Of a DNA stretch of 57,724 bases, positions 51,228 to 57,724 are shown piece by piece. The DNA lies in NCBI RefSeq assembly GCF_900141915.1, contig NZ_FQZG01000019.1, positions 1 through 57,724 on the forward strand, in the 5' to 3' direction. The stretch is from Tessaracoccus bendigoensis DSM 12906. Lineage in GTDB: Bacteria > Actinomycetota > Actinomycetes > Propionibacteriales > Propionibacteriaceae. The position numbers and the translations under genes are program-made. Position 1 is the first letter of the stretch, and each line of letters starts with the position of its first letter. The notes under the pieces were generated by a model. The model was not told the origin of the DNA. It saw nothing but the letters and a program-made list of their open reading frames with translations, and ran no database searches.

Positions 51228-51648
51228 GGAGATAGTTGACCAGATGCTCCTGCTCGCTCTGCAGCTGATCGATGCGATTCTTGACGAGGTCACCGATCGA
51301 CACGATCGCGGTGAGCCGCCCGTCGACAAGCACCGGGAAATGACGGATGCGATGTTCCGTCATCGCGGCGGCCACCTCGGCGAGGTCGTCGTCCATGCCG
51401 CACGTGAAGACGTCGGGCGTCATCAGCGACGAGATGGGTTCGTCGAGGGCTCCGGCCCCGGACCTGTCGAGCGCGCGCACGATGTCGCGTTCCCCGGCGA
51501 TCCCGACGACGGCACCGTCGGCGTCTGCGATGACCACCGCGCCGATGTTTCGCGAACTGAGGAGGCCCACCAGGTGAGCCACGTTGTCGTCAGGTCGTGC
51601 GGTGACGACCTCGCTGCCCTTGTGGTTGATGACGTCTGAGATGCGCAT
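51220..51648 (-). CDS. CBS-domain-pair protein
   Basis: A 142-residue protein consisting of only two CBS motifs: MRISDVINHKGSEVVTARPD opening, VVIADADGAVVGIAGERDIV as the first core, and IRHFPVLVDGRLTAIVSIGDL as the second, then a C-terminal helix. Such proteins bind adenosine nucleotides and regulate partners. It is co-transcribed with the tandem-GNAT gene. Confidence 0.9.
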   Translation of the reverse strand: MRISDVINHKGSEVVTARPDDNVAHLVGLLSSRNIGAVVIADADGAVVGIAGERDIVRALDRSGAGALDEPISSLMTPDVFTCGMDDDLAEVAAAMTEHRIRHFPVLVDGRLTAIVSIGDLVKNRIDQLQSEQEHLVNYLHG

Positions 51649-51653
51649 GGTTC

Positions 51654-51659
51654 ACGCTA
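51654..51659 (-). promoter_or_regulatory. -10 element, near-leaderless start of CBS gene
   Basis: TAGCGT on the minus strand, 5 nt before ATG 51648, slightly closer than in the other cases. Confidence 0.35.
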
Positions 51660-51785
51660 TCGCCTGCGTCGCTCCCGTTGGTCGGTTTGAGTGAATCAGA
51701 GGGCCGCGACCAAGCGATCTGCCACGCCAGGGAGCCGGGGTGCGCCCGCGGCTTCCCGTACCCGAGCGGCGTTGGCTTCGCCTCG

Positions 51786-52607
51786 TCAGATGCACGGGTC
51801 GAACGCGTCCATCGCCTCGAAGTCCTGGTTCATGTCGAAGGCCGGCAGCGAGGTCGCGGGGACGTTGACGACCTTTGCGGGCACCCCGGCGACCGTCGTG
51901 TGGTCGGGAACGTCCTTCAAGACGACGGATCCGGCACCTATCTTGGCGCAGTCTCCGATCCGGATGTTGCCGAGGATCTTGGCTCCGGCACCGATCATGA
52001 CGCCGCGCCCGACCTTCGGATGCCGGTCGCCACCCTCCTTGCCTGATCCGCCGAGCGTGACCTCGTGCAGCATCGAGAAATCGTCTTCGACCACCGCGGT
52101 CTCGCCGATCACGACGCTCGTGGCATGGTCGAACATGATGCCTTTGCCCAGCCTCGCCCCGGGATGGATGTCTACGGCCCAGACCTCCGAAATGCGGCTC
52201 TGGAGGTACCAGGCGAGCGGTTTGCGGCCCTCCAGCCAGTAGTGGTGGGCGACGCGGTAGGCCTGGATGGCCTGGAATCCCTTGAAGTAGAGGAGGGGGT
52301 TGGCGTAGCCGGGGCAGGCCGGGTCACGCGAGACGACCGCTTGAAGGTCCGCCAACACCGAACGTTGGACGCACTCGTCCTCCTGCAACACGTCGAAGAA
52401 GATATCCCGCAACCCGAGGGCGGGGAGGGTCGAGTTCTCCAACTTGCTCGCCAGCAGGTAGCTGAGCGACTCCTCGAGGTCGGGCTGGCTCAAGATCGTG
52501 GCGTGTAGGAAGCCTGCCAGCAGCGGCTCATTCGCGGCCTCCTGGGCGCACTCGGCCTTGATCGAGTCCCAAACCTGATCATCCGGGACGATGAGCGCGG
52601 GATCCAT
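51786..52607 (-). CDS. cysE: serine O-acetyltransferase
   Basis: A 273-residue enzyme making O-acetylserine for cysteine (and hence mycothiol) synthesis. The long N-terminal helical domain (about 1-140) is of the E. coli type. The left-handed beta-helix carries DIHPGARLGKGIMFDHATSV with the catalytic Asp/His, EVTLGGSGKEGGDRHPKVG, and VIGAGAKILGN-like repeats. It ends in Ile, as needed for docking into cysteine synthase. ATG 52607 is preceded by AAGGAGG, so it is leadered. cysK is not adjacent. Confidence 0.94.
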   Translation of the reverse strand: MDPALIVPDDQVWDSIKAECAQEAANEPLLAGFLHATILSQPDLEESLSYLLASKLENSTLPALGLRDIFFDVLQEDECVQRSVLADLQAVVSRDPACPGYANPLLYFKGFQAIQAYRVAHHYWLEGRKPLAWYLQSRISEVWAVDIHPGARLGKGIMFDHATSVVIGETAVVEDDFSMLHEVTLGGSGKEGGDRHPKVGRGVMIGAGAKILGNIRIGDCAKIGAGSVVLKDVPDHTTVAGVPAKVVNVPATSLPAFDMNQDFEAMDAFDPCI

Positions 52608-52720
52608 TATTGCCCTCCTTGGCGTGTGTCGCTCTCAGGCTACCGACCCACGGGCGCGCACCCCACCCCAGTCCGCCGTCAGCGAACCAGCCATTCCGGT
52701 TAGGTGGGCACTGACCGCGC

Positions 52721-53641
52721 TCAGGTCTGCGATACGACGCAGGTGGCGTCCTCCGCATGGAATGTCGGCCCCTCCAACTGAAACGTTGTGTGCGCCAACG
52801 CGAAGTGAGTTGACGCGCACTCCTGCACCGATCGCAGGATCTGCTGCGCGTGGCCGTCGTGGAAGCAGGCGTCCGCCACGACGACGTGCGCGGTGAGCAC
52901 CGGGAGCCCGGTGGCCACCGTCGACGCGTGGAGGTCGTGCACCTCCACCACGTGTTCGACGCGGGTCAGATGCTCTCGCACCTCGTCCAGGTCGAGCCCT
53001 TCCGGGGTGTACTCCATCAACACGCGGACGGTGTCCCGGAGGATCACCAGAGCCCTCGGGAGGATGAGCGCCGCAATGAAGAGGCCAGCAAGCGCGTCGG
53101 CGCGTTGGAAACCCGTCGTTGCGATCACGACCGCGGCGACGATCACGCCGAGAGAACCCAGCGCATCGTTTACCACCTCCAGGAAGGCGGCCCTCATGTT
53201 GAGGTTGGCCTGGCGACCACCGCTCAGCACGAGGATCCCGATCAGGTTCGCAGCCAACCCGACGACCCCGAACGCCAACAACTCGGCGGCAGGCACCTCC
53301 GGCGGCGTGAACAGCCGTTTCACCCCCTCGACCACCGCATAGGCGCCGACGGCGAGAAGCAGGGTCGCCTGCGCCAACGCGGCGATGACCTCGACACGAC
53401 GGAATCCCCAGGTACGGCGGTCGCTGGCGGGCTTGCGCATCAGGGTCGCTGCCACCAGCGCGATGACCAAGCCAGAGGCATCGGTGAGCGCATGGACGGT
53501 GTCGGTGAGGAGCGCCAGGCTGCCCGTGATGAAGGAGCCGACGAACTGCGCAACGACGACCAGCGAGGTCAGGACGACCACGATCAGGAGTCGTCCCCGC
53601 TGATCAACCGGCCCGGAGTGCGGGTGTGAATGGCCCGTCAT
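52721..53641 (-). CDS. cation diffusion facilitator metal exporter
   Basis: A 306-residue six-helix CDF transporter with a His-bearing N-terminus (MTGHSHPHSG). The TM2 site reads HALTD (H-x3-D, in LLTDTVHALTDASGL); the TM5 site reads EVVND (E-x3-D, in FLEVVNDALGSLGV) where many zinc CDFs have H-x3-D. A cytoplasmic ferredoxin-like C-terminal domain follows. ATG 53641 overlaps the stop of a CmtR-like repressor gene (ATGA), so it is the regulated exporter; Cd, Pb, Zn or Co are candidates. Confidence 0.9.
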   Translation of the reverse strand: MTGHSHPHSGPVDQRGRLLIVVVLTSLVVVAQFVGSFITGSLALLTDTVHALTDASGLVIALVAATLMRKPASDRRTWGFRRVEVIAALAQATLLLAVGAYAVVEGVKRLFTPPEVPAAELLAFGVVGLAANLIGILVLSGGRQANLNMRAAFLEVVNDALGSLGVIVAAVVIATTGFQRADALAGLFIAALILPRALVILRDTVRVLMEYTPEGLDLDEVREHLTRVEHVVEVHDLHASTVATGLPVLTAHVVVADACFHDGHAQQILRSVQECASTHFALAHTTFQLEGPTFHAEDATCVVSQT

Positions 53642-53997
53642 GCCTGGCCCTCGGGCCGCATCAGCCGGGTGCAGAGCGAGACCCGCGCGCCGGTGGCCTC
53701 GAGCAGATGCTCGGCGGCACCCAGCAGGGCTGCGATATCGCTGGCGTCGGAGAGCGAGTAGAAGGACGAGCGGCCCGCGGTACGTAGCGAGACCAGCCCG
53801 CACTCGAGCAGGCAGCTCAGGTGTTTACTTACCGTTGACTGGGCGAAACCGAGATGTTCGACCAGGTCACGGACACGGTGCTCCCCCGAGGCGAGGTGTT
53901 GCAGGATAGCAAGCCGGTTGGGATCCGAAAGGGCGTGGAACAGCCTTGCGAAGGTACCTGTGGCGTGAGGGTCAACAACCACCGCATTCATCGTCAT
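53638..53997 (-). CDS. ArsR/SmtB-family metal sensor, CmtR-like
   Basis: A 119-residue winged-helix repressor. The recognition helix is FAQSTVSKHLSCLLECGLV. Cys62 and Cys66 in HLSCLLECGLV align with Cys57 and Cys61 of M. tuberculosis CmtR, and Cys109 in SLCTRLMRP with its Cys102, the three ligands for Cd(II)/Pb(II). This is a pattern match by eye. It is co-transcribed with the CDF exporter, and its own leaderless promoter should contain the operator. Confidence 0.87.
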   Translation of the reverse strand: MTMNAVVVDPHATGTFARLFHALSDPNRLAILQHLASGEHRVRDLVEHLGFAQSTVSKHLSCLLECGLVSLRTAGRSSFYSLSDASDIAALLGAAEHLLEATGARVSLCTRLMRPEGQA

Positions 53998-54003
53998 GCA
54001 GCG

Positions 54004-54009
54004 ATATTA
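54004..54009 (-). promoter_or_regulatory. -10 element, leaderless start of CmtR-like gene
   Basis: TAATAT on the minus strand, 6 nt before ATG 53997. An AT-rich patch around 54001-54010 is a plausible operator region. Confidence 0.5.
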
Positions 54010-54016
54010 TCACCGA

Positions 54017-54220
54017 CTAGCGATGTCCGTCCGCTGAGGGGGTCCGCACTATCACGCTGGTTTGTGCGCTGCTCTGTGGGTCGGGACGATCCGATTCCTT
54101 GTCCATCGTGAACACCGCCACGAGCATGCCGACCGAGACGAGTACCCCGATGAGCATGATCAGCACCAGGGTCCACCGGTCCCCGCGACGCGGCCCTTTG
54201 GAATCATCATGTTGCTGCAT
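54017..54220 (-). CDS. small single-pass membrane protein
   Basis: A 67-residue protein with a basic, polar N-terminus (MQQHDDSKGPRRGDRW), one membrane helix (TLVLIMLIGVLVSVGMLVAV) and a hydrophilic Ser/Asp-rich outer end. No family is recognised. ATG 54220 follows a G-rich stretch; an upstream TTG in the same frame is possible. It lies between a GNAT gene and the metal sensor on the same strand. Confidence 0.5.
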   Translation of the reverse strand: MQQHDDSKGPRRGDRWTLVLIMLIGVLVSVGMLVAVFTMDKESDRPDPQSSAQTSVIVRTPSADGHR

Positions 54221-54259
54221 TTTGGCGCCCCCGTCGATATCGCACAATCACTTCGCACA

Positions 54260-54736
54260 CTACAACCCAGACGGGCTGGCATGCCCCGAATCGGCGTCTG
54301 AACGACGCATCTGCAACATGGGATATGGCCGGCCGGCGTCGTCGACCGCGCTTCGACCCACGACCTCGAAACCGCGCGCACGGTAGAACTCGACCGAGTC
54401 CGGGTTGTCCTCGTTGACTTCCAACTCGGTGACGCCATCGGAGAGGACTCGGGACAACAGCTGAGTTCCCACGCCCTTCCCTCTGAAATCATCGTGGACG
54501 AACATCATCGCAAGGCGGGCGCCTGCGGTGCCCGCGAAACCGACCAGCCGTCCGTCGACCGAGGCGACCGTCAGATCCAGGCCGGGCAGGAATGCGGGGA
54601 TCAGTTCGCGCTCGATCTCGAGCAGGTCCTCAGGGGACACGAACCCGTACGTGGCGTCGACGGAACTGCGCCACACCTCGACGATCGCCGGGAAGTCGTC
54701 GATTCGTGCGGCCCGCAGGACTACGTCGTCACTCAT
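54260..54736 (-). CDS. GNAT acetyltransferase
   Basis: A 158-residue GNAT. LRAARIDDFPAIVEVWRSSV opens the fold, the acetyl-CoA loop is VHDDFRGKGVGTQLL, and LEVNEDNPDSVEFYRARGFE is the standard strand-helix near the C-terminus. Closest by pattern to the YjaB group of small-molecule acetyltransferases; the substrate is unknown. Confidence 0.85.
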   Translation of the reverse strand: MSDDVVLRAARIDDFPAIVEVWRSSVDATYGFVSPEDLLEIERELIPAFLPGLDLTVASVDGRLVGFAGTAGARLAMMFVHDDFRGKGVGTQLLSRVLSDGVTELEVNEDNPDSVEFYRARGFEVVGRSAVDDAGRPYPMLQMRRSDADSGHASPSGL

Positions 54737-54742
54737 GGTGCA

Positions 54743-54748
54743 AGGCTA
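54743..54748 (-). promoter_or_regulatory. -10 element, leaderless start of GNAT gene
   Basis: TAGCCT on the minus strand, 6 nt before ATG 54736. Confidence 0.45.
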
Positions 54749-54778
54749 TCCCGGTGAAGCCGGGCCGGCGCCGGGTAG

Positions 54779-54997
54779 ACCGTAGAACTGGCGTCGATCC
54801 GCATAGGGACGATCACAGACCACCGGGACGGTGTCGCCACGGCCTACGGCCCCGGGCCGGGATGGCCCGAGGACGCAGGCACGAGACACTGGCTGGAGAA
54901 CAGCGGAGACGAGCAGGCCGTCGAGATCTCCGTGGGACTTTGTCGCCAGTGGCTGATCCTGTCAGGAGACCAGCGCGAACACGCCCCAGGTCAATAG
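54779..54997 (+). pseudogene. possible cupin-like gene remnant
   Basis: A 72-codon open stretch on the plus strand without an ATG, GTG or TTG at its beginning, preceded by an in-frame TAG (54776-54778). The translation has a cupin-like flavour: RDGVATAYGPGPGWPEDAG then RHWLENSGDEQAVEISVG, like the C-terminal half of small cupins. It overlaps the 3' end of convergent gntP. It may be a decayed 5'-truncated gene or chance coding. Confidence 0.3.
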
Positions 54998-56317
54998 GAA
55001 CCCGGTGACCCCGTAGACGGTGGACAGGACGGTCCAGCTCCGCAGCCCGTCCTTGACGCTCAGCCCCAGGTACTTGGTCACGATCCAGAAGCCCGAATCG
55101 TTGATGTGCGACAACCCGAGCCCGCCGAAGGCGATCGCGAGCGTGACGAGGGTCATCTGGGTACTGTTGTAGCCCGCGTCGATGATCGGCTGTGCCAACA
55201 GGCCTGCGGCGGTGAGGATGGCCACCGTCGCGGAGCCCTGTGACGCACGGAGCGCCGCTGAGATCAGGAAGCCTGCCAGGATGATCGGCATGTGGATGCT
55301 GATCAGCGCCTCCGAGAAGGCCGCACCGATCCCGGAGGTCACCAGCACGTTCGCGAACACCCCACCTGCGCCGGTCACGAAGACGATCACGGCGACGTCG
55401 GGCAACGCGGAGTCGAGCACGGCGCCACGTCGGTCGAGCGACCACCCCTGGTTGTGACCGACCACCAGGTAGCCGACGATCACTGCGGTGAGCAGCGCCA
55501 CCGGAGAGGCACCCAGCATCCCGAGGAGCCCCCGCATGGGGGTGCCCTCTTCGAGCACCATGTTGCCGACGGTCCCGAGCATGATCTGCAGGATGGGCAG
55601 CAGGATCAGGAAGACGACCGAGCCCGCCCCCAGGGCCGGCCTTCCGGGCTCTCCCTCGCCGACGAGGCTGGCCTGCTTCGTGGCAGGTGAGTCGAGCAGC
55701 TTGAAGGTGTCGATCTTGATGAGCTTGGCGGCGAAGAAGCCGACGACGGCGGTCACGGCCGCGATCGGAAGCCCCCAGAGGAGCATCATGCCGACATCCG
55801 TGCCGGTGATGCCCGCGGCGGCCACGGGGCCGGGGTGGGGCGGCAACGCCACGTGCACCGTCAACATGGCTCCAGCCACGGGCAGTCCCAGCTTGAGCGG
55901 GTTGAGTTTCGCGACGCGGGCGAAGCCGAACACGATGGGGGCGAGGATGATGAATCCGACGTCGAAGAACACCGGGATGCCGAGCACGAAGGCGGCAGCG
56001 GTGACGGCCGCCACGATCCGCTTCGGGCCGAGCAACGCAGAGAACTTCGTCGCGAGCGCGTCGGCACCACCTGAGACCTCGATCAGCCTACCGAGCATCG
56101 CACCGAGACCGACGACGATCATCACGCTCGACAGCGTGTTGCCCATGCCAGCGGTCATGGTCGGGACGATGTCGGGCAAGGCGATGCCCGTAGCCACGGC
56201 CGTCCCGAAGGACACCAACAGCAGCGCCACGAACGCCGACATCTTCACCTTGATCACCAGGACCAGCAGGACGACGATCGCGGCGACGGCGATCGTCAGC
56301 AGAATCCCTGCGGCCAT
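54962..56317 (-). CDS. GntP-family sugar-acid permease
   Basis: A 451-residue inner-membrane transporter with about 12 helices. Family features include VHVALPPHPGPVAAAGITG (the HPGP motif), SSVMIVVGLGAMLGRLIEVSGGA, ASQGSATVAILTAAG and FGGLGLSHINDSGFWIVTKYLGL. GntP members take up gluconate and related sugar acids; with ltnD and otnK relatives upstream, a four-carbon acid such as L-threonate or D-erythronate is likelier. The frame is intact, but the upstream genes of its operon are broken, so its expression is doubtful. Confidence 0.92.
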   Translation of the reverse strand: MAAGILLTIAVAAIVVLLVLVIKVKMSAFVALLLVSFGTAVATGIALPDIVPTMTAGMGNTLSSVMIVVGLGAMLGRLIEVSGGADALATKFSALLGPKRIVAAVTAAAFVLGIPVFFDVGFIILAPIVFGFARVAKLNPLKLGLPVAGAMLTVHVALPPHPGPVAAAGITGTDVGMMLLWGLPIAAVTAVVGFFAAKLIKIDTFKLLDSPATKQASLVGEGEPGRPALGAGSVVFLILLPILQIMLGTVGNMVLEEGTPMRGLLGMLGASPVALLTAVIVGYLVVGHNQGWSLDRRGAVLDSALPDVAVIVFVTGAGGVFANVLVTSGIGAAFSEALISIHMPIILAGFLISAALRASQGSATVAILTAAGLLAQPIIDAGYNSTQMTLVTLAIAFGGLGLSHINDSGFWIVTKYLGLSVKDGLRSWTVLSTVYGVTGFLLTWGVFALVS

Positions 56318-56320
56318 GCG

Positions 56321-57202
56321 TCAGCCCTTCTTGGGCGTGACGAGACGGATTACCGAGGAATCGTCCATGGCCGCCTGGCCGTTGGCGAGCCCCTGGAGAT
56401 ACAGCTGCTCCGCGGCTGCGGCGACCGGCACGGGCATGCCCACGGACTTCGCGGCGGACGTGACGATCCCCATGTCCTTGACGAAGATGTCGAGGCGCGA
56501 CTTCACCTCGGCCTCCTCACCCGCGTAGGCCTGGATGGCACGGGGGCCGCGGTCGCCCAGCATGAAGGAGGCGGCCGCACCGGACATCAGCGCATCCAGG
56601 GCCTTCTCCTGATCAAGGCCCAGTTCACCCGCGAGGGCCAGTGCCTCGGCCGCCGCGGCGATGTGCACGCCACAGAGCAGTTGGTTGACCGTCTTCATGC
56701 ACTGCCCCTTACCAGGAGCCTCCCCCACCCAGACCAGGTTGGAGGCCATTGCCTCGAGCACTGGGCGACAGTGTTCGTACACGTCGGGGTAGGCACCGAC
56801 GGTGACGAGAAGGTCGCCCTTCCCTGCACGTACCGGGCCACCGGAGACTGGCGCGTCGGCCAGGCCGATGCCGTCGTCGGACAGGCGTGCGGCCACCACT
56901 TCCACCGCCCTGATGCCGACGGTGGAGGTGAGGATGACGGCGGCGCCACGGTCGAGCGCCGGCACGATGCCGACCTCACCGTAGAGCAGTTCCTCGAGTT
57001 GGGCCTGGTTGCGGACGGCGACGAGCACGATGTCGGCTCCCTGCGCGGCTTCGCGGGCGCTCGCCCGGCAGGCGACGCCCTGGGCGCCTGCGAGTTCGGT
57101 GCGCTCGGAGGAGATGTCGAATCAGGTGACGGCAAATGAGTTGGCGAGCCAGGTGGCCATGGGAAGACCCATGGCACCCAGCCCCAGAACTGCGATGTTC
57201 AT
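56321..57202 (-). pseudogene. ltnD: NAD(P)-dependent L-threonate dehydrogenase-like gene with nonsense codon
   Basis: A 293-codon frame of the 3-hydroxyisobutyrate dehydrogenase family, interrupted by TGA at 57122-57124 (codon 27). The N-terminal NAD motif VLGLGAMGLPMATW is before the stop; downstream are CMKTVNQLLCGVHIA with the catalytic Lys, and ALMSGAAASFMLGDRG. The stop sits where relatives have Gly after the second strand (VT-stop-FDIS), so a single GGA-to-TGA change explains it. An internal restart would lack the dinucleotide-binding loop. It is 3 nt from gntP. RBS AAGGGA precedes the ATG. Confidence 0.85.
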
Positions 57203-57222
57203 GTCGGGGTCCCTTCGGGGTT

Positions 57223-57466
57223 TTAGGAGTTGGTGAGTTTGGTGACGACGTCGGAGAGCGACTCGGCTCCGCCGACGTTGCCCGCGAAAACGACGTAGGG
57301 GATGCCGGCTGCGGGCCCGTCCTGGCCGGACCAGAGCGAGACGATGCCGGGGAGCATGGGGCCGATGACGATCGCATGCCGGAAGCCGAGGCCGCGGGTG
57401 GCGACATCGGAGGAGGTGATCCCGCCCTTGGCAACCACGAAACGAGGCGGGTTAGCGTCAATACCG
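57223..57466 (-). pseudogene. otnK: four-carbon acid sugar kinase (OtnK/DUF1537) fragment, 5' part lost to IS insertion
   Basis: The last 80 or so codons of a DUF1537 kinase, normally about 420 residues. RFVVAKGGITSSDVATRGLG and FAGNVGGAESLSDVVTKL are the conserved C-terminal nucleotide-binding segments. Reading upstream the family-like sequence (GIDANPPRF) ends near 57466, then the frame meets TAA at 57472-57474 within the insertion-sequence end. The kinase would have phosphorylated a 3-oxo four-carbon sugar acid made by the LtnD-type enzyme. Confidence 0.82.
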
Positions 57467-57724
57467 TTCAGTTAAGGTCGCAGCGGTGTAGTTTGGTGGT
57501 ATGCCGCGTGTTGGATGGAAGAAGCCAGGGACCGAGCGTCGCCTCTCTGACCTGGTCTCGGTCGGGGTGCTGACGCGGGTGTTCCCGCCCGAGCTGGTCG
57601 ATGAGGTGATTGCCGATGTTGGCCGGACCGAGCAGCGGCATCGTTCGTTGCCGGCTCGGGTGATGGCCTACTTCGCGATCGGGATGGCGCTGTACTCCGA
57701 GGGCTCGTACGAGGACGTGCTGGC
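57467..57724 (+). mobile_element. IS4-family insertion sequence, left end (runs off window)
   Basis: Sequence from about 57467 (near CAGTTAAGGTCG) no longer matches the interrupted kinase and leads to an IS4-type transposase start at 57501. The other end and target duplication lie outside the window, so the boundary is approximate to a few bases. Confidence 0.75.
57501..57724 (+). CDS. IS4-family transposase, N-terminal part
   Basis: The first 74 codons of a transposase, cut by the window edge. It begins MPRVGWKKPGTERRLSDLVS and carries the IS4 N-terminal domain pattern: VLTRVFPPELVDEVIADVGR, then RHRSLPARVMAYFAIGMALY and EGSYEDVLA. The DDE catalytic domain would lie to the right. Its insertion removed the 5' part of the otnK-like gene and probably the operon promoter. 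Confidence 0.85.
   Translation, partial: MPRVGWKKPGTERRLSDLVSVGVLTRVFPPELVDEVIADVGRTEQRHRSLPARVMAYFAIGMALYSEGSYEDVL

Noticed and set aside
57122-57124. TGA in the ltnD-like gene read as selenocysteine or programmed recoding
   Set aside because: Relatives have glycine at this position, which is not catalytic, and I see no supporting stem-loop; a GGA-to-TGA mutation in a decaying operon is simpler.
1-57724. tRNA genes, rRNA genes, CRISPR arrays and prophage
   Set aside because: No cloverleaf-like intergenic sequence, no regularly spaced repeats and no phage genes were seen; nearly all intergenic gaps are shorter than 200 bp.

Overview
This is a high-GC, gene-dense stretch of an actinobacterial chromosome. 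Supporting signs are a mycothiol-dependent formaldehyde dehydrogenase (MscR type), the GlgC/GlgM pair, a DUF3117 micro-protein, a fdxC-dapC pair, and widespread leaderless promoters. Gene content and the sigE-rseA-tatB / mrp / glgC-glgM / dapE-LOG order resemble the Mycobacterium tuberculosis Rv1201-Rv1232 neighbourhood (compared from memory). The genus cannot be fixed from sequence alone; Propionibacteriales (Tessaracoccus or a relative) is my best guess.

Layout. 1-1690: IS110-family element with a structured non-coding left region (possible bridge RNA). 1709-11825: PCuAC copper chaperone, DyP peroxidase, nnr-acpS, glmS, coaA, a proline aminopeptidase, a hydrolase, a methyltransferase and a stress protein. 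11938-19924: MgtE_N/CBS protein, DUF1003, mrp, tatB, an anti-sigma factor fused to an RseB-like sensor, sigE, dapA, O-methyltransferase. 19992-25049: glgC, glgM, DUF3117, a DivIVA-like protein, LOG, dapE. 25073-29320: trhO plus a circularly permuted ATP-grasp / alpha-E / transglutaminase operon. 29478-38415: dapD, a lysozyme-like protein, dapC, fdxC, VanW, sppA, tkt. 38512-44733: phosphoribosyltransferase, acetyltransferase, epimerase, mscR with an MBL hydrolase, NUDIX, AztD-like zinc chaperone, pncA. 44914-50231: complete branched-chain amino-acid ABC operon (livJHMGF) followed by a CBS-ACT protein. 50268-54736: GNAT, CBS, cysE, CDF exporter with a CmtR-like sensor, a small membrane protein, GNAT. 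54779-57724: a decayed gntP-ltnD-otnK operon (nonsense codon in ltnD, otnK cut by an IS4-family element that runs off the window).

How the genes work together. dapA, dapC, dapD and dapE cover the succinylase route to meso- or LL-diaminopimelate apart from dapB and dapF. glmS and the VanW and lysozyme-like proteins also concern the envelope, and SigE with its fused anti-sigma/RseB protein is the likely envelope-stress switch. GlgC and GlgM supply ADP-glucose and maltose-1-phosphate for alpha-glucan. MscR with the adjacent MBL hydrolase handles formaldehyde through mycothiol. The most striking whole-window signal is that most transcription-unit heads carry a TANNNT hexamer ending 5-8 nt before the start codon, which is the signature of leaderless mRNAs. 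I saw no tRNA, rRNA or CRISPR, and apart from the IS110 left region no gene-free stretch exceeds 300 bases.
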